Of a stretch of 64,000 bases of DNA, positions 38,682 through 46,570 are shown one piece after another. The DNA comes from an uncultured Caryophanales bacterium. Its GTDB lineage: Bacteria > Bacillota_I > Bacilli_A > RF39 > UBA660. The stretch is taken from the NCBI GenBank assembly GCA_946544685.1, contig CAMNML010000005.1, positions 4,316-68,315 of the forward strand, written 5' to 3'. How positions within the stretch are numbered: position 1 is the first letter of the stretch; every line of letters begins with the position of its first letter. A program made the position numbers and the translations under genes. The notes below the pieces were generated by a model. It had not been told where the DNA came from, ran no database searches, and saw nothing but the letters and a program-made list of their open reading frames with translations.

Positions 38682-40502
38682 ATGTGTGGAATAGCAGGTT
38701 TTATAAGTAAAGAAAAAGATAAAGAAAAAGACTTAACAAATATGTTAAATAGAATAATACATAGAGGACCAGATGCAGAAGGAAAATATATAGATGATGA
38801 TATAGCTCTAGGACATAGAAGACTATCAATAATAGATTTAGAATCTGGAAATCAACCAATGTTTAATAAAGATAAAAGTCTAGTAGTAATATTTAATGGA
38901 GAAATATATAACTATAAAGAATTAAAAAATGAACTAGAAAAAAAATACAACTTTCAAACAACAAGTGATACAGAAGTATTACTATATGGATATCAAGAAT
39001 ATAAAGAAAAAATGGTAGAAAAACTAAGAGGAATGTTTGCTTTTGTAATATGGGATATAAAAAACAAAGAACTATTCGGAGCAAGAGATCACTTTGGTAT
39101 AAAACCATTCTATTATTATAAAAAAGACGATAAATTCATGTTCGCATCAGAAATAAAAGCATTCCTAGATCATAAAGACTTTGAAAAAGAACTAAACAAA
39201 GATGTAATACCAGAATATCTAAGATTTAATTACTCACCAAGTAATGAAACATTCTTTAAAAATGTCTATAAATTAGCACCTGGACATTACTTAAAATATA
39301 AAGACGGAAATTTAGAAATAGAAAGATATTTCAAAGTATCATTTGAAGAAAAAGACAATAATTTTGATGATTTGGTAAAAGAAATAAGCGAAACTATGAA
39401 AGATAGCGTTAACCATCATATGATAAGTGATGTAGAAGTAGGATCATTCCTAAGTAGTGGTATTGACTCATCATACTTAGTATCACTAGCAAAACCAGAT
39501 AAAACATATACAGTTGGATATGATATACCAAAATATGATGAAATAAGCTATGCGAAAGACCTAACAGATAAGCTAGGAATAAATAATAAAAGCAAAAAAA
39601 TATCAAAAGAAGAATACTTTGATATAATACCAAAAATTATGTATCACCTAGATGAACCAATAGCTGACCCTGCAGCAGTAGCGCTATACTTTGTAGCTGA
39701 GCTAGCCGCAAAAGACGTAAAAGTTGTTCTATCAGGAGAAGGAGCGGACGAACTATTTGGCGGATATAACTATTATAGAATGGAAATAGATACAGAAAAA
39801 TATAGAAAAATACCATTCTTTATAAGAAGAATAATAAGTAAATTAGCTTCTTTATTACCACCAAAAAGAGGAATAAACTTCTTAGTTAGAAATGGACAAA
39901 CTCTAGAAGAAGGATATATTGGAGTTACAAAAATATTCACAGAAAAAGAAGCAAAAAAACTAATTAACTATACAAATAACTCAAGAACAAATAAGGAAAT
40001 AACAAAACAAATATATGAAGAAAATAAAGACGCATCAAATATATCAAAGATGCAAGCAATAGACATCAACTTCTGGTTAGCAAAAGATATATTCCAAAAA
40101 GCAGATAAAATGACAATGGCAAACTCAATAGAAGGAAGAGTACCATTTACAGATATAGAAGTATTCAAACTAGCTCGAACAATACCAGATAAATATAAAG
40201 TAACAAAAGAAAATACAAAAGTTGCTCTAAGAGAAGCTGCAAAACTAGACATACCAAATGAATCATATAAAAAGAAAAAACTAGGCTTCCCAGTACCTTT
40301 AAGAGAATGGTTAAAAGAAGAAAAAATCTACACACAAATTCAAGAAAAATTTAATAATGATATAAGTAGAGAATTATTCAATAATAAATTCTTAAATAAA
40401 CTATTAGATGACCATAAAAACAATAAAGCAGATAACTATAAAAAAATATGGACAATATACTGCTTCTTAGTATGGTATGACGAATTCTTTATAAAAAATT
40501 AA
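38682..40502 (+). CDS. asnB: Asparagine synthase (glutamine-hydrolysing)
   Basis: Makes asparagine from aspartate, glutamine and ATP. 606 aa. The glutaminase domain begins with MCGIAGFI, whose Cys2 becomes the N-terminal nucleophile. The C-terminal synthetase domain has the PP-loop SFLSSGIDSSYL and the DEPIADPAAV and GEGADELFGGYNYYR motifs. Some AsnB homologues amidate peptidoglycan DAP or antibiotics instead; its position after murE makes a wall role possible but unproven. A bidirectional terminator follows. Confidence 0.93.
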   Translation: MCGIAGFISKEKDKEKDLTNMLNRIIHRGPDAEGKYIDDDIALGHRRLSIIDLESGNQPMFNKDKSLVVIFNGEIYNYKELKNELEKKYNFQTTSDTEVLLYGYQEYKEKMVEKLRGMFAFVIWDIKNKELFGARDHFGIKPFYYYKKDDKFMFASEIKAFLDHKDFEKELNKDVIPEYLRFNYSPSNETFFKNVYKLAPGHYLKYKDGNLEIERYFKVSFEEKDNNFDDLVKEISETMKDSVNHHMISDVEVGSFLSSGIDSSYLVSLAKPDKTYTVGYDIPKYDEISYAKDLTDKLGINNKSKKISKEEYFDIIPKIMYHLDEPIADPAAVALYFVAELAAKDVKVVLSGEGADELFGGYNYYRMEIDTEKYRKIPFFIRRIISKLASLLPPKRGINFLVRNGQTLEEGYIGVTKIFTEKEAKKLINYTNNSRTNKEITKQIYEENKDASNISKMQAIDINFWLAKDIFQKADKMTMANSIEGRVPFTDIEVFKLARTIPDKYKVTKENTKVALREAAKLDIPNESYKKKKLGFPVPLREWLKEEKIYTQIQEKFNNDISRELFNNKFLNKLLDDHKNNKADNYKKIWTIYCFLVWYDEFFIKN

Positions 40503-40533
40503 AACTATATAGAAAAAATCTATATAGTTTTTT
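40501..40533. terminator. Bidirectional terminator between asnB and the toxin-antitoxin pair
   Basis: AAAACTATATAGA (40501-40513) pairs perfectly with TCTATATAGTTTT (40519-40531). T-runs follow on both strands. Confidence 0.85.
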
Positions 40534-40535
40534 GA

Positions 40536-40694
40536 TTATTTATATAATATTATTGCTTGATCTTCACTATCTTCCCAATTTTCCAGTATACTATCCCAAT
40601 CGACAGGTATAACATCTTTCAATGCTTCCTCAGCGCTAATTATCTCTCTCTCAGCAGAAAAGAAATCCTTTGGAAGCTTTATATTTTTTTTCAT
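40536..40694 (-). CDS. Small acidic protein, candidate antitoxin, 52 aa
   Basis: A gene of 53 codons with a GAGGTGATTAT site directly before ATG 40694. The product begins MKKNIKLPKDFFSAEREIIS and ends in an acidic Trp-containing tail (DWDSILENWEDSEDQAIILYK). Small size, acidity, and position 79 nt downstream of a PemK-like toxin gene on the same strand fit an antitoxin. Antitoxins more often precede the toxin, so the order is reversed. No known antitoxin family is recognised. Confidence 0.65.
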   Translation of the reverse strand: MKKNIKLPKDFFSAEREIISAEEALKDVIPVDWDSILENWEDSEDQAIILYK

Positions 40695-40773
40695 TATAAT
40701 CACCTCATAAAATTTACAAAAGTATCAAGTAGTTAACTAATATTATATTTTAAAAATTACAATTTGTCAACAA

Positions 40774-41178
40774 CTATAAATTATTAACAATAATTTTAAT
40801 CTTATTTCCAAAATCTAATTCAATAATAGAATTTAATAATCTATCAATATATTTTTGTTTAAGTTTCCCTAACACATAATAATCAATTTTATTTTTGTTA
40901 AAATAATAAGCTTGATCAACCTTTATATATGAATTTTTTTTTAGTTGTCCAGAACACATTGAATCAATAGGTAATTCCATATTCTCTTTATATTTAAGTT
41001 TTTTCTTCTTGTGATCTTCACACTTAAAACTAGAAATAACCGATGCAACCATATCATAATCTAATCCAGAAATTACTCCTTTTTCATCATCAACAACAAC
41101 AAAAGAATGCCTATTAATAATATTTCCATCATCACCAATATATTTATTTACAACAATAATATCACCTAATTTACACAA
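40774..41178 (-). CDS. PemK/MazF-like toxin-family protein
   Basis: A 134-aa protein with the beta-barrel start LGDIIVVNKYIGDDG, then NRHSFVVVDDEKGVISGL, ASVISSFKCEDHKKKK and a C-terminal lysine-rich DFGNKIKIIVNNL strand. This layout matches the PemK/MazF-like group found on Firmicutes mobile DNA; MazF-type toxins cut mRNA. Start TTG 41178 lies 6 nt after GGGAGAG in the repeat module. Upstream codons in the longer frame belong to the module leader and are not counted. A small acidic gene follows. Confidence 0.7.
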   Translation of the reverse strand: MCKLGDIIVVNKYIGDDGNIINRHSFVVVDDEKGVISGLDYDMVASVISSFKCEDHKKKKLKYKENMELPIDSMCSGQLKKNSYIKVDQAYYFNKNKIDYYVLGKLKQKYIDRLLNSIIELDFGNKIKIIVNNL

Positions 41179-41377
41179 AAAAATCTCTCCCTTCAAAGAG
41201 GATTTTAGACGTCCAAATAATTCCTCAAACACACTATAACAAATATAAAAATCCAATACAAATGAGTAATTTTAAGAAAGAGTAATAAAAAAAATACAGA
41301 TAACTAAAATCTGTATAAATAAAAAATAAAAATCAGTAAAAATAAAACTACTGATTATTAAAAACGGTAAAATTGCA
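41176..41377 (-). repeat. Expression-module repeat, copy B
   Basis: The same elements as copy A in the same order: AATCAGT/ACTGATT hairpin (41331-41356), ATACAGAT/ATCTGTAT terminator (41294-41316), promoter, GAGGA/TCCTC leader hairpin, GAAGGGAGAG, TTG. Here the gene upstream is divergent (yabP), so the two terminators have nothing to terminate; this shows that they travelled as part of the module. Confidence 0.85.
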
Positions 41378-41418
41378 TAAAAATATATAAACAAGCATAT
41401 TATTACTAGGTGATAAAA

Positions 41419-41703
41419 TTGGACAAGGAATTAATAACAAGTAGTCACAGCATTTCAATAACAGAAAGAAAAAACATAAACTTAACAGGTGTAAAAAAGA
41501 TTGACAGTTTTGACAATACAGAATTCTTAATGGATACAATAATGGGATACATAATAATAAAAGGAGAAGAACTAGAAATTGTAAAACTTGACACATTTCA
41601 AGGAAACGTAACAATAAAAGGAAAAATAAATAGTTTAACATATACAGAAAATAATAATAAAAAAGCAAAAGAAGAAAATATACTAAGTAAACTATTTAAA
41701 TAA
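41419..41703 (+). CDS. yabP: Sporulation protein YabP
   Basis: A 94-aa protein of the YabP/YqfC family, needed for spore cortex or coat assembly in Bacillus. The core is clear: SHSISITERKNINLTGVKKI, then DSFDNTEFLMDTIMGYIIIKGEEL and GNVTIKGKINSLTY. TTG 41419 is taken as the start because AGGTGAT lies 6 nt before it. It is followed at once by yabQ and divIC, the B. subtilis order. Confidence 0.9.
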   Translation: MDKELITSSHSISITERKNINLTGVKKIDSFDNTEFLMDTIMGYIIIKGEELEIVKLDTFQGNVTIKGKINSLTYTENNNKKAKEENILSKLFK

Positions 41704-41984
41704 TGTACATAACAACACAAATAAAAACTATTATTTTTTCAATAATGTATGGAATAATCTTTTCGTGTCTAATAGATGTAAACCATAAATATCTAACAAA
41801 AAACAAAATAATAAATATTTTAATAACATTTATCTTTATAATAACATCAGTATTAATATATTTTACAATACTAAGAAAAATAAATAATGGAATATTTAGC
41901 AATTATGAAATAATATGTATAATTATAGGATTTATTATAGAAAATTTAATACACACTAAAGTTGAAAAAATAAGAAAAAAATGA
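41703..41984 (+). CDS. yabQ: Spore protein YabQ-like membrane protein
   Basis: A 93-aa protein with three spans (IIFSIMYGIIFSCLIDV, ILITFIFIITSVLIYFTIL, YEIICIIIGFIIENLI). The match to YabQ rests on topology and its place between yabP and divIC rather than on strong sequence motifs. The start overlaps the yabP stop by one base. In Bacillus YabQ is needed for spore cortex formation. Confidence 0.75.
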   Translation: MYITTQIKTIIFSIMYGIIFSCLIDVNHKYLTKNKIINILITFIFIITSVLIYFTILRKINNGIFSNYEIICIIIGFIIENLIHTKVEKIRKK

Positions 41985-42015
41985 TATACTCATATTAGTA
42001 AAGTAGGTGAGTATA

Positions 42016-42423
42016 GTGGCAAGAAGAAAAAATAAAAAATCTAAAAGACGATTAGCAATCTTTGGAACTTTATCCATATTAGCTATAGCATATTTTATAT
42101 TTACAGCATGCTACTACTCATACAAAATAGCAGTCCTAGAAAAATCAAAAAAAGACTTACAACAACAACTAACAAGTTTACAGGAACAAGAAGAAACACT
42201 TTCGACAGATATACAAAAATTAAAAGATCCAGAATATATAGCGAAATATGCAAGAGAAAATTATATGTATTCAAAAGATGGAGAATACATATTAAAAATA
42301 GAAGATGATGAAAAAAAAGAAGAAGTAGTAGAAGATTCAATAGACTATAAATTCCTATTAACTATAAGTTCTATCGGATTTATAATAATATTATTATACA
42401 TAATAAAACGAAAAAAACAATAA
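42016..42423 (+). CDS. divIC: Septum formation initiator DivIC (FtsB-like)
   Basis: A 135-aa bitopic division protein: a basic N-terminus (ARRKNKKSKRR), one span (LAIFGTLSILAIAYFIFTACYY), then a coiled coil (KKDLQQQLTSLQEQEETL) and the DPEYIAKYARENYMYSKDGEYI signature. An unusual second hydrophobic span closes the protein (FLLTISSIGFIIILLYII), absent from typical DivIC. GTG 42016 is used as start (AGGTGAG upstream). Confidence 0.88.
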   Translation: MARRKNKKSKRRLAIFGTLSILAIAYFIFTACYYSYKIAVLEKSKKDLQQQLTSLQEQEETLSTDIQKLKDPEYIAKYARENYMYSKDGEYILKIEDDEKKEEVVEDSIDYKFLLTISSIGFIIILLYIIKRKKQ

Positions 42424-42446
42424 CTGAAAAGCTATTGTTTTTTATT
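42413..42446. terminator. Bidirectional terminator between divIC and the DUF308 gene
   Basis: AAAAACAATA (42413-42422) pairs with TATTGTTTTT (42433-42442), T-rich on both strands. Confidence 0.75.
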
Positions 42447-42966
42447 TTATAATATCTTTATTTTTAGGATAAAGAATATAACTTATAATGTCAATAGAAG
42501 AATAAACCATAATACCAAGACCAATAGTAGATAAAATAATATTAGATTTAAGAATCATATATAATCCACCAATAACAAGAAGAGAGCCTACAACCGTTAA
42601 GCCAATCCATCTATTATTATAACTACGACTATTTATGGCAATGATTAATTTATTCATGCCGGTTGCTAAAATATAACCCCCCATAACAAATCTAATAACA
42701 ATTTCAATAATACTATTACAAAACATAATAATAATACCAAGTATTATGGAACATATTCCCAAAGTAAGTTCGACATTACTAATTGATTCTTTTAATTTAT
42801 AATATGAAAATAGTTTAAGACTTCCAAAAACTACAAATACAACACCAACAATATAAGTTATAAATCTAACAATATCATTGGGATATAAAAACATAAATAA
42901 ACCAATAATAAAAAACACAATTGAAATTATAATAGAATACTTGTCCTTTTTAACGATTAAATTCAT
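42442..42966 (-). CDS. DUF308 (HdeD-like) membrane protein
   Basis: A 174-aa polytopic protein with six hydrophobic spans in three pairs (IISIVFFIIGLFMFLYP, ITYIVGVVFVVFGSLKLF, LTLGICSIILGIIIMF and so on), the repeated layout of HdeD/DUF308 proteins. Function unknown; HdeD is linked to acid stress in enteric bacteria. A GAGGTGTTGAT site precedes the ATG. Confidence 0.8.
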   Translation of the reverse strand: MNLIVKKDKYSIIISIVFFIIGLFMFLYPNDIVRFITYIVGVVFVVFGSLKLFSYYKLKESISNVELTLGICSIILGIIIMFCNSIIEIVIRFVMGGYILATGMNKLIIAINSRSYNNRWIGLTVVGSLLVIGGLYMILKSNIILSTIGLGIMVYSSIDIISYILYPKNKDIIK

Positions 42967-43023
42967 ATCAACACCTCATAATAATTATAAAATAAATAAA
43001 ATAAATTATCAACAAAAAAATCA

Positions 43024-43566
43024 TTATAACTTAAAGTCATTAATGATTTCATCATCCATATTTTTGCCATCAAAATAAGTTTTCTTCTTATACTTAAACA
43101 AAAATCCAATAATTATCGAAGGGAAAGTTTTTGCTAATTTATTATAATCAGTAATAATATCATTATAATATTTCCTTAAAGCTACAATTTCTGCCTCTGA
43201 ACCATTAAGTTCAATATCAATTTTTAAAAAATCAACATTATTTTTTAAAACAACATACTTTTCTTTATAAACACTATATTCATTAATCGCATCATATAAA
43301 TATCTATCAAGTTCAAAATTGCTTAATTTCTTAGAACGTAACTTACTAATAATTTCTAAAACATTTTCTTCGTCAGTATTAGTCTTAATAATGCCGATTG
43401 ATTTATTAAGTAAATCAAATCTCTTTCTAAGAACAGTATCAATACCTGCTTCACATTCATTAATTCTAATAATATAAGATTGAAATTTATTATAAGTGTT
43501 AATAATCCAAATTAATATAATACATACAATAATTAAAATAATTAAAGAATACATTAGCATATCCAT
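43024..43566 (-). CDS. LemA family protein
   Basis: A 180-aa protein with one N-terminal span (SLIILIIVCIILIWIINTYN) and a helical bundle with the LemA start NKFQSYIIRINECEAGIDTVLRKRFDL and the late YNDIITDYNKLAKTFPS segment. In LemA proteins the bundle lies outside or at the membrane; the role is unclear. A GGTGG site precedes the ATG. Confidence 0.88.
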   Translation of the reverse strand: MDMLMYSLIILIIVCIILIWIINTYNKFQSYIIRINECEAGIDTVLRKRFDLLNKSIGIIKTNTDEENVLEIISKLRSKKLSNFELDRYLYDAINEYSVYKEKYVVLKNNVDFLKIDIELNGSEAEIVALRKYYNDIITDYNKLAKTFPSIIIGFLFKYKKKTYFDGKNMDDEIINDFKL

Positions 43567-43607
43567 ATTACCACCTATAATAATTATAACAAACTAAAAC
43601 ACAAAAA

Positions 43608-43949
43608 TCAATTATTAGAACCATAATTTATATTTTCATCAAAAGTAATAAAATTAATATAATGACTTGGTATTAAATGCCATTTACCAGTACTAGGTTC
43701 ACTAATAACGACATAATCTTTACCAGATTGTTCCAAAATCCCATTAAATTTAAAATCCCTAAGATCGTTAGAATTAGGAAAAGTAGTAAAAACACAAACT
43801 TGATTACCTATATTATTTCTAATTAAACTATCCATATATGATTCTTCAAGTGGAAGAGAAACATAATTAACAATACTAGGCATTTTCATGCTTGGTTCCT
43901 TATAAGAATTATCAGGAAAAACATCCTTATTAAAAAAAGTATTATTCAA
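43608..43949 (-). CDS. gerQ: Spore coat protein GerQ
   Basis: A 113-aa protein with the GerQ core: LPLEESYMDSLIRNNIGNQ, then FNGILEQSGKDYVVISEPSTG and the end HYINFITFDENINY. In Bacillus GerQ sits in the spore coat, is cross-linked by transglutaminase and is needed to localise the cortex-lytic enzyme CwlJ. The start is TTG 43949, after AGGAGATGATTT. Another member of the spore gene set in this window. Confidence 0.88.
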   Translation of the reverse strand: MNNTFFNKDVFPDNSYKEPSMKMPSIVNYVSLPLEESYMDSLIRNNIGNQVCVFTTFPNSNDLRDFKFNGILEQSGKDYVVISEPSTGKWHLIPSHYINFITFDENINYGSNN

Positions 43950-44032
43950 AAAATCATCTCCTAAAAAAATATATGATTAAACAATTGAATTTTGAACATA
44001 ATTGTGATAATATCTACGTAAGGAGGAATAAT

Positions 44033-44614
44033 ATGGAGGTAAAAATAGGAGTATCAAATAGACATGTACACTTAAAACAAGAACACTTAGAAATATTATT
44101 TGGAAAAAACTATGAATTAGAAATCAAAAATATGTTAGTTCAACCAGGACAATTCGCATCCACTAGTACACTTACAATAAAAACAGAAAAATCAGAAATA
44201 CAAAATGTAAGAGTACTTGGACCAGTGAGAAATTATACACAAGTAGAAATATCAAAAACAGACGCATTTAAACTAGGATTAAATCCACCAATAAGAGATT
44301 CAGGAGATTTAGAAGGAAGTGCACCTATAGAACTAATTGGTCCAAATGGAAGCATAAAATTAGAAGAAGGATGTATAATAGCTAATAGACACATACATAT
44401 AACACCAAAGCAAGTTGAAGAACTAGGATTAACAGGTGTAGAAAAAGTATCAGTTGAACTAAAAGGAGAAAAAGGTGGAATAATAAATAATGTATATCTT
44501 AAAATAGATGAAAACTTTGCGCTAGAAATGCATATAGACACAGACGACGCAAATGCGCATCTAATAAAAACAGGGGATATTGGGAGAGTAATAGAATGGA
44601 AAGAGAAAATTTAG
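44033..44614 (+). CDS. pduL: Phosphate propanoyltransferase PduL (phosphotransacylase)
   Basis: Interconverts acyl-CoA and acyl-phosphate, here probably acetyl-CoA to acetyl-phosphate for ATP generation. A 193-aa protein with two zinc-binding beta-barrel halves, each with a histidine motif: GVSNRHVHLKQEHLE and ANRHIHITPKQ. ATG 44033 follows AGGAGG. There are no microcompartment genes nearby, so it likely serves as the housekeeping phosphotransacetylase and links to PflB at 2.8 kb. The acetate kinase gene is not in the window. Confidence 0.93.
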   Translation: MEVKIGVSNRHVHLKQEHLEILFGKNYELEIKNMLVQPGQFASTSTLTIKTEKSEIQNVRVLGPVRNYTQVEISKTDAFKLGLNPPIRDSGDLEGSAPIELIGPNGSIKLEEGCIIANRHIHITPKQVEELGLTGVEKVSVELKGEKGGIINNVYLKIDENFALEMHIDTDDANAHLIKTGDIGRVIEWKEKI

Positions 44615-45009
44615 AAAAAATATTTGACATCATAATGGATTATATAGACAAAATTGAATATGATAAATCATCATTATTTAAAATGTTTAAATATGATATG
44701 AATGTAAACGTATATAAATTTTTATCACCAGAATCTTATGAAGAAAATCGAAAAATACTTGCTGCTAAAGAAATAGAAGATAAGCCAGGAGAATCTCAAT
44801 ATAGTGATTATTTAGAAAAACTAAGGTCAGAACTTATTAATATAATAAAGGGTATAGATGGAGAATCAGATGCTTTTCAAATTAGTAAGTTAGAAATAAT
44901 AAGGGTTATATATAATTTTTTAAACCCAAATAGATATGATCAAAATATAAAAGTATTACAAGAAGCAAACAATCAAAAAAGATTGACAAATGCATTAAAA
45001 TGGTGGTAA
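44596..45009 (+). CDS. Helical protein with two internal repeats, unknown function
   Basis: A 137-aa protein overlapping the end of pduL by 19 nt, with GGGAGAG upstream. Two similar stretches are visible: MFKYDMNVNVYKFLSPESYE about residues 28-47, and a second IIRVIYNFLNPNRYDQNIKV about residues 97-116, so it is an internal duplication. No membrane spans or known motifs. It lies just before the serS T-box leader. Confidence 0.6.
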   Translation: MERENLEKIFDIIMDYIDKIEYDKSSLFKMFKYDMNVNVYKFLSPESYEENRKILAAKEIEDKPGESQYSDYLEKLRSELINIIKGIDGESDAFQISKLEIIRVIYNFLNPNRYDQNIKVLQEANNQKRLTNALKWW

Positions 45010-45021
45010 AATAACCGTGTA

Positions 45022-45215
45022 AATCGAAGAAGGAAACTAGTAATAAATATTATATGAAAAAGAGAGTTAGTGGTAGGTGAGAACTAACAAATAGGTATTT
45101 ATGAATCTATTCCAGAGAGAAACCAATCATTTCCGGTATGAAGAATGCCGTTATCTTAATTAAGACCGTTGTAGGATGGTACCGCACAAATGTGCTCCTA
45201 CTATGGTCTTTTTTT
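45022..45215 (+). promoter_or_regulatory. T-box riboswitch for serS (specifier UCU, Ser)
   Basis: Stem I can be drawn: GGAA (45032-45035) pairs with TTCC (45110-45113), and TAAATA (45044-45049) with TATTTA (45096-45101). The internal loop strand TGAATCTA holds the specifier TCT (45106-45108), a serine codon followed by A. The T-box core AGGATGGTACCGC lies at 45173-45185. The terminator pairs AAGACC (45162-45167)/GTAGGA with TCCTAC/GGTCTT (45205-45210), then T7. Uncharged tRNA-Ser would favour the antiterminator and allow serS transcription. Confidence 0.93.
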
Positions 45216-45234
45216 GTAAAAAAGGAGGAAAAAT

Positions 45235-46512
45235 ATGATAGATATAAAATTAATAAGAGAAAACAAAGATTTAGTAAAAGAAAACATAAAGAAAAAATTT
45301 CAAGAACACAAACTAGTTTTAGTAGATGAGATTTACGATATGGATCAAGAATACAGAAAATGCAAAGCAGAAGGAGATAATCTTAGATCAGAAAAAAACA
45401 ATAAAAGTAATATGATTGGTAATCTTATGAGAGATGGTAAAAAGGATGAAGCAGAAGCTATTAAACAAGAAATTGCTAAAATAAGTGAAAAAATAACTGA
45501 ACTAGAATCAAAAGAACAAGAATTAGAAACACAAATAAGAGAAAAAATGATGGTTATTCCAAACATAATAGATGCTTCAGTACCTATTGGCGAAGATGAC
45601 TCTAAAAATGTAGAAATAGAAAAATTTGGAGAACCAGTAGTACCAGACTATGAAATACCATATAACGCAGATATTTGTGAAAAATTAAATGGACTAGATA
45701 AAGAATCAGCAGGAAGAACAAGTGGAAATGGATTCTACTATTTAATGGGAGATATAGCTAGACTACACTCTGCAATGCTAACATATGCAAGAGACTTTAT
45801 GATAGACAAAGGATTCACATACTGTATTCCACCATTTATGATAAGAAGTGATGTAGTAACAGGTGTTATGTCATTTGAAGAAATGGATGCAATGATGTAT
45901 AAAATAGAAAATGAAGATTTGTATTTAATAGGTACATCAGAACACTCAATGATAGGAAGATTTAAAGATCAAATTGTAAAAGAAACAGAACTTCCAATAA
46001 CACTAACATCATACTCACCATGCTTTAGAAAAGAAGTTGGTGCTCATGGATTGGAAGAAAGAGGATTATATAGAGTTCATCAATTTGAAAAACAAGAAAT
46101 GGTAGTACTATGTAAACCAGAAGAATCAATGGATTGGTATAACAAAATGTGGAGTTATACAGTAGAATTCTTTAGAAGCTTAGACGTTCCAGTAAGAACA
46201 CTTGAGTGTTGTTCAGGAGACTTAGCAGATCTAAAAGTTAAATCATGTGATGTAGAAGCATGGAGTCCAAGACAACAAAAATACTTTGAAGTAGGATCAT
46301 GCTCAACACTAGGAGATGCACAAGCAAGAAGACTTGGAATTAGAATGAAAGGTGAAAATGGTACACAATTTGTATCTACACTAAACAACACAGTTTTAGC
46401 AACACCAAGAGGTTTAATTGCGGTATTAGAAAATAACTATCAAAAAGATGGAAGTATAAAAATACCCAAAGCACTACAACCATACATGGGAGGAAAAGAA
46501 TATATAAAATAA
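45235..46512 (+). CDS. serS: Serine-tRNA ligase
   Basis: Charges tRNA-Ser. The 425-aa class II synthetase has the N-terminal coiled-coil arm (residues about 28-105), motif 2 (FRKEVGAHGLEERGLYRVHQF) and motif 3 (ATPRGLIAVLENNY). An AAGGAGG site precedes the ATG. Controlled by the T-box leader directly upstream; the terminator after it leaves serS monocistronic. Confidence 0.98.
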   Translation: MIDIKLIRENKDLVKENIKKKFQEHKLVLVDEIYDMDQEYRKCKAEGDNLRSEKNNKSNMIGNLMRDGKKDEAEAIKQEIAKISEKITELESKEQELETQIREKMMVIPNIIDASVPIGEDDSKNVEIEKFGEPVVPDYEIPYNADICEKLNGLDKESAGRTSGNGFYYLMGDIARLHSAMLTYARDFMIDKGFTYCIPPFMIRSDVVTGVMSFEEMDAMMYKIENEDLYLIGTSEHSMIGRFKDQIVKETELPITLTSYSPCFRKEVGAHGLEERGLYRVHQFEKQEMVVLCKPEESMDWYNKMWSYTVEFFRSLDVPVRTLECCSGDLADLKVKSCDVEAWSPRQQKYFEVGSCSTLGDAQARRLGIRMKGENGTQFVSTLNNTVLATPRGLIAVLENNYQKDGSIKIPKALQPYMGGKEYIK

Positions 46513-46527
46513 TATATTCTTTTTTTG
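46495..46527 (+). terminator. Terminator after serS
   Basis: AAAGAATATAT (46495-46505) pairs with ATATATTCTTT (46512-46522), then T. Confidence 0.85.
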
Positions 46528-46570
46528 TTGCTAAAAAACAAAAACTGAATAAAATATTACAGGTGATTGT

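Noticed and set aside
45138..45329. A 63-codon ORF across the serS leader and start
   Set aside because: It covers the T-box terminator and the first part of serS in another frame.
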